A stretch of DNA of 64,000 nucleotides from Acidobacteria bacterium UBA2990 (GTDB lineage: Bacteria > Acidobacteriota > Vicinamibacteria > Vicinamibacterales > UBA8438), in assembly GCA_002347025.1 (NCBI GenBank), contig DEAE01000024.1, positions 62,001 through 126,000 of the forward strand, in the 5' to 3' direction. This document shows, one piece after another, positions 1 to 7,961 of this stretch (within the stretch, counting starts at the first letter, position 1; every line of letters begins with the position of its first letter). The notes under the pieces were generated by a model. That model did no database searches. It saw nothing but the letters and a program-made list of their open reading frames with translations, and was not told where the DNA came from. A program made the position numbers and the translations under genes.

Positions 1-1
1 C

Positions 2-103
2 TCGGAGCAGCGGAGTTCTGGTCTTAAACTTGCGCTGCTGTTCGTTTTGGCCGTTCTGCCCGTTTCAGCCGAAAGGCCCTGCTGGTCTCGTCGGCCTGGG
101 TGA
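2..103 (+). CDS. Possible 3' end of an upstream gene (partial, uncertain)
   Basis: A frame open from the left edge ends in TGA at 101-103 and would encode about 33 residues, including a hydrophobic run LKLALLFVLAVLPVSA that looks like a membrane or signal segment. A second frame, from base 3, is also open for about 110 bases, so the coding frame is not settled. I cannot recognise a family. It may equally be noncoding. Confidence 0.18.
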   Translation, partial: SEQRSSGLKLALLFVLAVLPVSAERPCWSRRPG

Positions 104-338
104 GATTAAGTAGACAAGATCTTGGTTTGGCATCTTTGATTTTTGCTCGAATAACCGGCTAGGTTGAAGGTGACTTGTTTTTGGTGTCACTGATTGGTCT
201 GTTAACTTTGAGGCGTTGAAACTTGATGGTGTCTGGTAAGCCATATCATCCAGTCGCTGGGGCGTCTGTTGATTGCGCCTGATGCAGAGTGTCAGAATGT
301 CCAGACTGGTGTCAAAAATAGCTTAGAGGAGACAAGGG
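104..338. other. Noncoding leader upstream of cytochrome c gene
   Basis: About 235 bases, AT-richer than the flanking genes, with no convincing ORF. A GTGAC/GTCAC inverted repeat with an 11-nt spacer lies near 170-190. I could not assign a clear -35/-10 pair. It presumably holds the promoter and 5' leader of the cytochrome gene, whose Shine-Dalgarno AGAGGAG is at about 325-331. Confidence 0.4.
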
Positions 339-809
339 ATGAAAAGGGTGCTGAAGGTGGCGTGTGTTGGACTGTTCTGGGTAGGTGTATTGTTCAGCGA
401 CAAGCTGGCTGGGACTGTTGTGGGTAGTTCGTCAGCCCCTGTTGGGGTACAGGATATTTCTAGCTCAGTGTTGGACGGTGTTTTTACTGCAGCGCAGGCT
501 CGTCGTGGGCGACGAGTGTACAACCAGAACTGTTCGTCTTGCCACGGTCCAGAGATGCAGGGCGGTGAAATGGCACCCGGTATCGCTGGGAACGACTTTA
601 TCGTATTTTGGACAGAGTTGCCGGTTGGTTCGCTGTTCGAGCGAATCAAGGTCACGATGCCAGAAGATGGTCCAGGCAGGCTCACCGATCAAGAGTACAC
701 GGATGTTGTCGCATATATGCTGGATTCGAACAATTATCCAGTTGGTGAGGCTGAACTTCCAGCCGACAAAGCGGCGCTTGACGAAATTATGATTGTTACA
801 GTTGATTGA
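339..809 (+). CDS. Secreted monohaem c-type cytochrome
   Basis: A 156-residue class I c-type cytochrome, an electron carrier acting outside the cytoplasmic membrane. An N-terminal basic and hydrophobic segment (about residues 1-25) resembles a signal peptide. The haem-binding CSSCH is at residues 65-69, and Met107 in a TMPEDGPG context is the likely distal haem ligand. The C-terminal helix (about 116-130, DQEYTDVVAYML) is the usual class I helix that packs on the haem. An AGAGGAG ribosome site sits about 8 nt before the ATG. No partner oxidoreductase is visible next to it, so the redox partner is unknown. It converges with hemB, whose operon would supply haem, but a functional link is inference only. 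Confidence 0.88.
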   Translation: MKRVLKVACVGLFWVGVLFSDKLAGTVVGSSSAPVGVQDISSSVLDGVFTAAQARRGRRVYNQNCSSCHGPEMQGGEMAPGIAGNDFIVFWTELPVGSLFERIKVTMPEDGPGRLTDQEYTDVVAYMLDSNNYPVGEAELPADKAALDEIMIVTVD

Positions 810-1066
810 GGGCACTCTGGGGTTCTTTACGGCGGCTTAGGAGCTGCTGTTTATAGGTGGACTGGATGGTTCGGTTCTACCTGTGCTTCGAGTTAGCTAG
901 GGAACTCAAGCCAGAGCCGAGTGCCATGTAAATAGCTTGAAAAATATTTGAAATTACATATTCAACGATCTCACTTGCTCATGTTTTACGTTAAGTAGCA
1001 AGGAAATGGTTGTTTTCCTAGCCCTCGGCGCTGGTTCATTGGGCTCGATGTAGGGTTTAGCCTGTG
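810..1066. other. Convergent intergenic region with inverted repeats
   Basis: The region between the 3' ends of the cytochrome gene and hemB. GGCACTCTGG (811-820) can pair with 911-925, which carries the complementary bases split by a 5-nt bulge. Inside, CTTCGAGTT (886-894) can pair with AACTCAAG (903-910). There is no T-tract immediately after these stems. It may be a two-way terminator or simply structured intergenic DNA. Confidence 0.3.
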
Positions 1067-2095
1067 CTAGAGCAGACGCGCCACATCCCGAGCGTAGTAG
1101 GTGATTATGATGTCGGCTCCTGCGCGCTTGATTGCGGTTAGGCTCTCCAACATAGCTAGGGGTTCGTCGATCCAATTTCTTTGAGCTGCTGCTTTGAGCA
1201 TCGAATATTCGCCGCTGACTTGGTAGGCGGCTGTTGGTCGCTGAAATTGAGTTTTGATACGTTGAATGATGTCGAGATAGGGCATCGCGGGTTTGACCAT
1301 GACGATGTCAGCTCCTTCTTCCAGGTCGAGCGCAACCTCTCGGAGTGCTTCGTCGGTGTTGGCGGGGTCCATCTGGTGTGTGCGACGGTCCCCAAAGGCT
1401 GGTGCTGAATCAGCGGCGTCTCTGAATGGACCGTAGAATGCCGAGCAGTATTTGGCCGCATACGACATTATTGCGACATCGTGGAAACCCCGTTGATCGA
1501 GGCCTGTGCGGATGGCTCCAACTCTGCCGTCCATCATGTCGGAAGGAGCTACGACATGAGCACCAGACTCGGCGTGTGACAATGCAGCATCAACGAGCAG
1601 AGTTACTGTGGTGTCGTTGAGGATCTGTTTGCCATTTAGAAGTCCGCAATGGCCATGTGAGGTGTATTCACAGAGGCAGACGTCAGTGATAATAGTCAGA
1701 CATTCGAACTGTGTACGGAACGCTCGGATGGCCTTTTGCACGGGGGCGTTCGGGTCGCTAGCTGACGATCCGTAGTTGTCCTTGTGGGCTGGAAGTCCGA
1801 AGAGTAATACTGCGCGGACGCCATCCTCTATAGCGCTAGATACTTCGATAACCGCTTCATCAACAGACAGTTGGTTGATTCCGGGCATAGAGGGGATTTC
1901 TCGCCGGATCTTGGTGCCTTCGCAGATGAACAAAGGGTAGACCAACATATCAGCTGACAACCGCGTCTCGCGGGTCAGGTCGCGGATGCCGGCCGACTGA
2001 CGAAGTCTCCTGGGGCGGTTACGTAGGTTTAGGTGTGTCTGGCTGCTCGAAGGTTGCTGCCGACCGAGGTCCGGGACCTTTCGTTCGTCGTTCAT
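1067..2095 (-). CDS. hemB: Delta-aminolevulinic acid dehydratase (porphobilinogen synthase)
   Basis: A 342-residue enzyme that condenses two 5-aminolevulinate molecules to porphobilinogen in the cytoplasm, the second committed step of tetrapyrrole synthesis. The zinc-binding cysteine triad is present in DVCLCEYTSHGHC (Cys140, Cys142, Cys150), so this is a zinc-type rather than a magnesium-only enzyme. The Schiff-base lysines are expected at Lys215 (SYAAKYCSAFYGP) and Lys268 (MVKPAMPYLD). The length suits the family, with an N-terminal arm of about 35 residues. Its ATG overlaps the cobA-hemD stop by 4 nt (ATGA at 2092-2095), so it is the last gene of the haem operon and is probably translationally coupled. 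Confidence 0.97.
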   Translation of the reverse strand: MNDERKVPDLGRQQPSSSQTHLNLRNRPRRLRQSAGIRDLTRETRLSADMLVYPLFICEGTKIRREIPSMPGINQLSVDEAVIEVSSAIEDGVRAVLLFGLPAHKDNYGSSASDPNAPVQKAIRAFRTQFECLTIITDVCLCEYTSHGHCGLLNGKQILNDTTVTLLVDAALSHAESGAHVVAPSDMMDGRVGAIRTGLDQRGFHDVAIMSYAAKYCSAFYGPFRDAADSAPAFGDRRTHQMDPANTDEALREVALDLEEGADIVMVKPAMPYLDIIQRIKTQFQRPTAAYQVSGEYSMLKAAAQRNWIDEPLAMLESLTAIKRAGADIIITYYARDVARLL

Positions 2096-3702
2096 TTCGG
2101 TCTGTCCTTCCCCGTGAGGTCGCTGATAAACGGGCTCTGGTTTTGTGTGGAAATCTGATTTCTGTGCTCAACTGCGTGTTGTACGATGGCTCGAACTAGG
2201 GCTGGTATCGTGTAATTTGCCGGCACGATGCTGGTTGTTAACCCGAGATCATTTGCCGCTTTAGCAGTGGCGGGACCGATACATGCGACGGCAACATGGT
2301 TCAGTAGTTCGACCGCTTTGTCTGGACCGATGGCCTTTACAAAATTCCGCACGCTCGAACCGCTGGTGAAGGTAACGATATCGACCTGTCGCTCATGAAA
2401 TAGTCGGTCGATATCGGGGGTTCCACTGGCCGTAAAGTCCACCTCGGCGGTTCGATAGGCTGTGACCGTGGTCACCTCGGCCGAGGAGTTGCGAAGTTTT
2501 GAGGGTAGTTCATCTCCAGCGAGGTCCGCCCGCGGGAGCAGGATTCTGGAGCCTTTTAGGTTCCAACCCTTTCTTAGTGCCCGAATCACTCCGTCATTGT
2601 TATGCTCATCTGGAATCAAATCGATCTTTAGGCCATATTGTGACAGTGATTCAGCCGTCGCTGGGCCGACCGCGCAAAGCTTGATGTCTTTTAGGTTACG
2701 CACGTCACCACTACCAGCTAGTAAGTGACTCATGAAGTACGAGACTGCGTTGGTACTCGTTAACACGACCCAGTCGAATGACTCGAGCCTGGTACAAACA
2801 TCATCCAGCGGGGTTGGGTCAGCCGGGGGTAGAATTTGAATGGTGGGAACCTCGATTGGGTCGGCTCCAAGATCCTTGAGGCAATTAACTAGTTCGGCGG
2901 CTTGGGCACGCGCTCTGGTCACCACAATCCGGACCCCGAACAGTGGACGTACGTCGTACCAGCGAAGATGTTGGCGCTGTGTTGTGGCTTGTCCAATCAC
3001 GATGACTGCTGTCTCAGATTGATCAGAACGACTAATGAAATCCGCGATTTCTGAGAGGGTAGTTTCAATGGTGTACTGAGCCGGTTTCGTCCCGTGGTAG
3101 ATGAGCACTGTCGGTTCGGTGGACGGGCGGCCGTGTCGTTGGAGCGCCGTTGCCAGTGTTGATAATTGGACCCCAGTTCCATAGCTGACAATAGTGCCTT
3201 CTAGTTTAGCCAAATGTTCCAACGCGTTCTGGGATAGTTCTTCAGAATCAGGTTCGTGTCCCTGAACCACGGTTAATATGCTGCCTGTTTCAGGCTGGCT
3301 GGCTGGGATACCGGCGTATGCAGCACTGCCGATGCTAGAGGGAACACCCGGTACAATCTCGAACTCAAGTCCTTGCTCATGTAGGAAAAGCGCTTCCTTG
3401 CTACCGCTGCCGAAGATGAACGGGTCACCCAACTTGAGCCTGGCTACCTTTTTGCCAGCTCGCGCCTTTTCGGCCAGTAGCAGACAGACCGCTGATTCAT
3501 CAGTTGCATTTTGGGATCTTTGTCCGACGGCGAACGTCTCGGCGTCAGCGCCTATCAGGTTAAGTAGCCGTTGGTCAATTCGATGGTCGTAGACGACAAC
3601 ATCGGCATTGACCAGGCACTGATGGCCTCGGACAGTCAACAAGGATGGGTCGCCTGGACCGGCTCCTATTAGTGAAACAAGTCCTGTCTCTGGAACGCTC
3701 AA
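2092..3702 (-). CDS. Fused uroporphyrinogen-III C-methyltransferase / uroporphyrinogen-III synthase
   Basis: A 536-residue two-domain protein. The N-terminal half (about 8-245) is a SAM-dependent SUMT/CobA domain: LIGAGPGDPSLLT near the start, then LKLGDPFIFG and EIVPGVPSSIGSAAYAGIP. It would methylate uroporphyrinogen III to precorrin-2 for sirohaem or cobalamin. The C-terminal half (about 255-515) is a HemD-type synthase that cyclises hydroxymethylbilane (VVVTRARAQAAELVNCLKDLGA, VVLTSTNAV, VTFTSGSSVRNF). It starts with TTG overlapping the hemC stop (TTGA, 3699-3702) and overlaps hemB by 4 nt. One polypeptide therefore makes uro'gen III and can divert it from haem. Such cobA-hemD fusions are known in other bacteria. 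Confidence 0.93.
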   Translation of the reverse strand: MSVPETGLVSLIGAGPGDPSLLTVRGHQCLVNADVVVYDHRIDQRLLNLIGADAETFAVGQRSQNATDESAVCLLLAEKARAGKKVARLKLGDPFIFGSGSKEALFLHEQGLEFEIVPGVPSSIGSAAYAGIPASQPETGSILTVVQGHEPDSEELSQNALEHLAKLEGTIVSYGTGVQLSTLATALQRHGRPSTEPTVLIYHGTKPAQYTIETTLSEIADFISRSDQSETAVIVIGQATTQRQHLRWYDVRPLFGVRIVVTRARAQAAELVNCLKDLGADPIEVPTIQILPPADPTPLDDVCTRLESFDWVVLTSTNAVSYFMSHLLAGSGDVRNLKDIKLCAVGPATAESLSQYGLKIDLIPDEHNNDGVIRALRKGWNLKGSRILLPRADLAGDELPSKLRNSSAEVTTVTAYRTAEVDFTASGTPDIDRLFHERQVDIVTFTSGSSVRNFVKAIGPDKAVELLNHVAVACIGPATAKAANDLGLTTSIVPANYTIPALVRAIVQHAVEHRNQISTQNQSPFISDLTGKDRPK

Positions 3703-4646
3703 CTTCGAGCCACCTCTAAGATTCGCCCAGCTCCGTCTTTGAGGAGGCTGTGAGCAACTTTGAGTCCAAGATCCCGTGCGGACTTGATTGGCATGGCTAA
3801 TTCACACCTGAGCAACTGCGACCCGTCCAGTGAGGCGACTATTGCTTGGAGATGAAGCTGGTTGCCTCGGGTACTAGCAAGCGCGCCGATTGGCAACTGG
3901 CAACCACCTCCAAGCGCACTTATGACCGCTCGTTCCGCCTCCAATGCGATCTTGGTTTCGGAGTCATTGATAGCGGCAAGCGTATCGCGCACGCCATAGT
4001 TGTCCGCTCGGGTTTCTATGGCGACGATGCCTTGGCCTGGGGATGGTACGCAGGTATTTTCGTCGATTGAGGCTGAGATACGGTGGTAGAAGCCCAATCT
4101 TTTCAGTCCGGCTGCGGCTAAGACCAAGAGGTCGTAGGTTCCCTTGTCGAGTTTGTTGAGCCTGGTGCCGACATTGCCTCGTACTAGTTGGAAGCTGGCT
4201 GTTGGCCAAGATCGTTTCAGCTGGGCAATTCTTCTGACGCTCCCGCTGCCTACACAAGGCCGAGTGCTCTGTGCCGCGACTAACTCCGGGATAGGGTGTC
4301 TATCTGTGATTAGAGCGTTGGCTCGTAGAACCACTACATCCCTTGGGTCTTCTCGAGGTAAGACTGCTGCAATCGCAAGATCATCGGGTAGTTCAGCTGG
4401 CATATCTTTGGCGCTATGAACCGCAAGGTCGATGTCACCACGAATGAGTGCCTGTTCAATTTCTTTGACGAACACGCGTTTGCCACCGACTGTTGAGAGG
4501 TTCGCGTCGATCAGCCGGTCACCTGTGGTTTTGATAATTACCAGTTCGGAGTCTTGACCAATTTTCTTCTTAAGCTCGGTTGCTACCGTGTTGGCTTGCC
4601 AGAGCGCGAGTTGGCTACCGCGGGTGCCGATTCTTAGGAGGGTCAC
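3699..4646 (-). CDS. hemC: Porphobilinogen deaminase (hydroxymethylbilane synthase)
   Basis: A 315-residue cytosolic enzyme that links four porphobilinogens into hydroxymethylbilane. It starts with the typical LLRIGTRGSQLALWQA. It carries VHSAKDMP (about 77-83) for catalysis and RGNVGTRLNKL in the second domain. The dipyrromethane cofactor cysteine is Cys249 in GGGCQLPIGA. Length is normal. The start codon is GTG and overlaps the hemA stop (GTGA, 4643-4646). Its product is the direct substrate of the HemD half of the downstream fusion, so operon order follows the pathway. Confidence 0.97.
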   Translation of the reverse strand: MTLLRIGTRGSQLALWQANTVATELKKKIGQDSELVIIKTTGDRLIDANLSTVGGKRVFVKEIEQALIRGDIDLAVHSAKDMPAELPDDLAIAAVLPREDPRDVVVLRANALITDRHPIPELVAAQSTRPCVGSGSVRRIAQLKRSWPTASFQLVRGNVGTRLNKLDKGTYDLLVLAAAGLKRLGFYHRISASIDENTCVPSPGQGIVAIETRADNYGVRDTLAAINDSETKIALEAERAVISALGGGCQLPIGALASTRGNQLHLQAIVASLDGSQLLRCELAMPIKSARDLGLKVAHSLLKDGAGRILEVARS

Positions 4647-5980
4647 GACGTTACCGGTGTCTTGTCTTCAGTGTGTGCCGCCGAAGTCTTGCTTTCGGAG
4701 CTTGATGCGTCGTTATCATCGTCTAGGCGGAAGACTTGAGTGATGGCTTCGGCATAGTGAGTAGCACTCACCTGATCAGCTATCGTTTTTAGCTGTTCGG
4801 TAGGGGTGTGCAATAGTTTCTGGATCAGGAGTCGTGTCACCTCGTCGACGCGGTCTTGTGCTTCCTGAGGCAGCCTACTTAATTTCGGTTCGAGTCTTTT
4901 GAGTTCTGACTGTCTTACTGCCTCGAAGTGACGTCTTAGGGCAACAAGGGTTGGAAGAGCCCCCCGTGAGTGTAGCCAGGCTAGAAAGTCTCTAACTGCA
5001 TCGGAGATCATGGCTTCGGCTCTGGAGGTTTGTTCCTGTCGGCGGGCTAAGTTTTCACTGACGATTGCCTCAAGGTCATCAATGTTGTAGAGGAACACTT
5101 GTTCCAAGTCGCCGGCAGCCGAATCTACGTCTCTGGGTAATCCGACATCGATAACAAAGAGAGGCCTGTTTCGCCGCGCTTGCATTACATGGCCAATCAT
5201 TCCTGCGGTGATGATTGGGCTTGAAGAGCCCGTCGCGGTTACCACCACATCGGTTTGCAGGAGTTCCTCTTCTAAAGACGTCCAGTCAATAGCGGTCCCG
5301 CCGACCTTTTGGGCTAATCTTGTTGCCCTATCAAGGGTCCGGCTGGTGACTGCAATCCGCTCCACTTGGTGAGATTGGAGATGGGTTGCTGTCAATTCAG
5401 CCATTTCTCCGGCTCCGATCACGAGGACGCTTAGGTTCTTGAGGTCTCCAAAAATTTTCTTGGCCAGCGTGATTGCGGCGTAGCTTACTGATACAGCTCC
5501 TTCACCAAGATTGGTTTCAGTTCTGACGCGTTTAGCTACCGTGAATGACCAAGGGAACAGTTTGTTCAACAGTATGCCAGTCGCTCGCTCAAGGGATGCG
5601 GTGGCGTAAGCTTCCTTTACCTGTCCAAAGATTTGTGGCTCTCCTACAACTAGTGAGTCAAGGCCAGATGTTACTCGGCAAAGGTGACGAGCAACCTCAG
5701 CACCACTGTGCGAGTAGAGGTGTGGGTTCAATTCCGCAGCGGGCACACCATGGAATTCGCTCATAAAGCGGCTCAGATCGGTCTGGGTGGCGTCTTTGTC
5801 TGCGCAAGCCACGTAAACCTCGGCTCGGTTGCAGGTCGTTAGCACCACTGCTTCAGTAGCTGATGGGTACCCCTCCAGCTCATGCAGAGCCTCCGCGATT
5901 CCACGTTTCGAGAAATCGACCCGTTCACGCAGACTGACTGGCGAGGTGTGGTGGCTCACACCCAATAGGAGGAGGTCCAT
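4643..5980 (-). CDS. hemA: Glutamyl-tRNA reductase
   Basis: A 445-residue NADPH-dependent reductase that converts glutamyl-tRNA to glutamate-1-semialdehyde, the entry step of the C5 pathway. It has LLLGVSHHTSPVSLRERVDF at the N-terminus, catalytic Cys50 in VLTTCNRAEVY, an NADPH-binding domain (VLVIGAGEMAELTATHL, about residues 185-205) and a C-terminal helical dimerisation domain. The gene for the next enzyme, hemL, is not in this window. It lies 93 nt downstream of the ccsA/hemX-like gene and overlaps hemC. No obvious Shine-Dalgarno precedes the ATG. Confidence 0.97.
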   Translation of the reverse strand: MDLLLLGVSHHTSPVSLRERVDFSKRGIAEALHELEGYPSATEAVVLTTCNRAEVYVACADKDATQTDLSRFMSEFHGVPAAELNPHLYSHSGAEVARHLCRVTSGLDSLVVGEPQIFGQVKEAYATASLERATGILLNKLFPWSFTVAKRVRTETNLGEGAVSVSYAAITLAKKIFGDLKNLSVLVIGAGEMAELTATHLQSHQVERIAVTSRTLDRATRLAQKVGGTAIDWTSLEEELLQTDVVVTATGSSSPIITAGMIGHVMQARRNRPLFVIDVGLPRDVDSAAGDLEQVFLYNIDDLEAIVSENLARRQEQTSRAEAMISDAVRDFLAWLHSRGALPTLVALRRHFEAVRQSELKRLEPKLSRLPQEAQDRVDEVTRLLIQKLLHTPTEQLKTIADQVSATHYAEAITQVFRLDDDNDASSSESKTSAAHTEDKTPVTS

Positions 5981-6073
5981 AATCTAGTCTGGGCGGACCA
6001 CTAAAGGACGGTGTACTGTCTCTGGCATTTTTGTAATTTCATTCTGTTCGCGGCCTGCTGATGTTCTTGCAAG

Positions 6074-6904
6074 CTAGAAATTGTGACTGTCGGTCAGAAA
6101 ATACCCGATAGGGACAAGATTTAATAGCACAATGGAGAAGCCCAAGGCTGACAACCAAGCTGCCCGTTTCCCGCTCCAGCCGATTACGCTGCGGGCGTAG
6201 ATTTCGAAAGAATAGACGAGCCAGCTTAGTAACACCACGGAGATCTTCGGGTCGAAGAATGACATTGCTCGGACATGCGGGTCGGCCGTGTCTGGTTGTA
6301 ATTGGAACAGCCATACCGTTCCGACCGCTAGGCCCACTGTGAGGAACAGCCAACCAACTCCAACAGCGCGTCCATTCATAGCATCGATGACGTGCAGTGA
6401 TGGCAACCGAGCCGCAAAGAATCCTAGTTGCTTAGATTTGAGCTCACGGAACAGTAGGACATAAGTGATTCCAACTACGCAGGCTAACGCAAAGGCGGCG
6501 TAGGCAAATAAAAGCGACACAACATGCAGGGCAAACCAGTGGCTATTGAGTATCGGAGTCGGCTCAATGGCTCCGTCGCTCAGCGCCGAGATGGCTTGCA
6601 ACACCACCAGTAATGGAACAATAAATACGCCCATTGCCCGTTCGTCGGTGGTGACTTCCGTGTACAGATAGGCGACAGCAAGGAGCCAGACAAACGCGGA
6701 AATTACTGCGGAGGTTCCGACAAACGGTAGTTGACCCACTTCGACGGTTCTCATGCCGACCGCGAAGGTGTGAATGAGTGCAGCGGCCGTTAATGAAAGA
6801 GTAGCAAGTCGACCGACCATTTGGCTGCGTTGTGCGAAGAAGAATCCGTAGGAGACTCCAGCTGCGAGATAGAGCAGAAGAAGGACTATGGTGATTGTGG
6901 TCAT
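6074..6904 (-). CDS. CcsA/HemX-family cytochrome c assembly membrane protein
   Basis: A 276-residue integral membrane protein with about eight hydrophobic segments, belonging to the CcsA/CcmC/HemX superfamily. It ends in WLVYSFEIYARSVIGWSGKRAAW. The conserved histidines expected in this family include those in LIHTFAVG, SHWFALHVVSLLFAYAAF and SLHVIDAM. Known members handle haem for cytochrome c biogenesis (CcsA/ResC) or modulate HemA (HemX). The position directly upstream of hemA, as in Bacillus hemX-hemA, favours a HemX-like role, but sequence alone does not separate the two. The ATG is preceded by TAAGG. Confidence 0.85.
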   Translation of the reverse strand: MTTITIVLLLLYLAAGVSYGFFFAQRSQMVGRLATLSLTAAALIHTFAVGMRTVEVGQLPFVGTSAVISAFVWLLAVAYLYTEVTTDERAMGVFIVPLLVVLQAISALSDGAIEPTPILNSHWFALHVVSLLFAYAAFALACVVGITYVLLFRELKSKQLGFFAARLPSLHVIDAMNGRAVGVGWLFLTVGLAVGTVWLFQLQPDTADPHVRAMSFFDPKISVVLLSWLVYSFEIYARSVIGWSGKRAAWLSALGFSIVLLNLVPIGYFLTDSHNF

Positions 6905-6947
6905 CGGGTTACCTTAGATTGACGTTGACCTCTTTGGGGTTCGCTGA

Positions 6948-7889
6948 CTAGTTAGCAGTGGGCGCGTAATAGCCCTGCTTCGCTCGAGCGGCGACATTAG
7001 AACGGTCGACACGCACGACGAGCCGACGCCACTTGCCATCCCGGAGGGGATTCTGTGACGTGTATCCTAGCGTGTACTGGCTCGACAATTCGTCGGAGAT
7101 ACGCTGATAGATTTCCACGAGGTCTCCTATCTGTTGGGGAAAAAATGCTAACCCTCCCGTGTCTTGGGCTAGCTGGCGCAAAACAAAATCAGCTTCTCGG
7201 AATCCGCGTTGTGAACGTAGATCCTGGGATTTCAATCCAATAGTGTAGATGGTCGTATTGGATCTCTTCGCGAGTTCGAGGACTTCTTCGAAGCCGACGA
7301 GGCTCGATGTGTCCTCGCCGTCAGAGAGCACCACAATGGCCTGTCGCCTGATTTCATTTTCGGTCGTGGCCTCGATTTTCTGAAGTTCTTTGAGTGAAAT
7401 ATAGATGGCGTTGTAAAGCGAGGTTGAGCCCCCGGCAGAGGTGCGGCGGATGGCCGCATTCAGTTTTTCTAATGAGCTCGTGAAGCCCTGGAGGATTTCC
7501 ACGCGGCTGTCGAAATCTATAACACTACCCAAATCTTCAGCGCGTAGCTGCTCGGCAAATCCTGCGGCGGCTTCCTGAGCTGTTGCCATTCTGTCGTTCA
7601 TGCTTGCGCTGGTGTCCATGAGTAGGGCCAGTGCAATTGGTAGCTGAGTTCGGTTGAAGAAAGAAATTTCCTGTAGTGCACCGTCTTCGTAAACCCGGAA
7701 GCCATCGGCAGTGAGGTCTGTGACGTAGCGGTTATCTCCATCTGTGACGGTTACGTTAAGAGAAACTAAGTCAACACCGGCTCGAAAAGCCGGTTCTTCT
7801 TGTTGATGGGCGATTGTGACTGAGGCCGAAATTGCGATTCCCAGTGCCAGCGCCACTGAGCTCTCAGTGATATGTCCTGTGCTGTTCAT
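6948..7889 (-). CDS. Secreted VWFA-related acidobacterial domain protein, intact MIDAS
   Basis: A 313-residue protein with a short N-terminal hydrophobic segment (about 9-27), then the beta-rich N-terminal module typical of the acidobacterial VWFA family (VTVTDGDNRYVTDLTADGFRVYEDG). The von Willebrand factor A domain covers about 83-280. The metal-ion-dependent adhesion site is complete: DTSAS (about 92-96), GGSTSLYNA and LSDGED. The C-terminus (QYTLGYTSQNPLRDGKWRRLVVRV) is also family-typical. The function is unknown; family members are thought to be exported, metal-dependent adhesion or scaffold proteins. It is adjacent to a second, divergent copy at 7962-8942, suggesting an old duplication. 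Confidence 0.9.
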   Translation of the reverse strand: MNSTGHITESSVALALGIAISASVTIAHQQEEPAFRAGVDLVSLNVTVTDGDNRYVTDLTADGFRVYEDGALQEISFFNRTQLPIALALLMDTSASMNDRMATAQEAAAGFAEQLRAEDLGSVIDFDSRVEILQGFTSSLEKLNAAIRRTSAGGSTSLYNAIYISLKELQKIEATTENEIRRQAIVVLSDGEDTSSLVGFEEVLELAKRSNTTIYTIGLKSQDLRSQRGFREADFVLRQLAQDTGGLAFFPQQIGDLVEIYQRISDELSSQYTLGYTSQNPLRDGKWRRLVVRVDRSNVAARAKQGYYAPTAN

Positions 7890-7961
7890 TGTCAGTCTCT
7901 AAAATTTTAAGGACGAGAGGAAAACTTCTGAATGATTTTGTGACGTGCTATTTCTGATTTG

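Noticed and set aside
385..792. Alternative-frame ORF inside the cytochrome c gene
   Set aside because: The cytochrome frame has the signal peptide, haem motif and ribosome site; this one has none.
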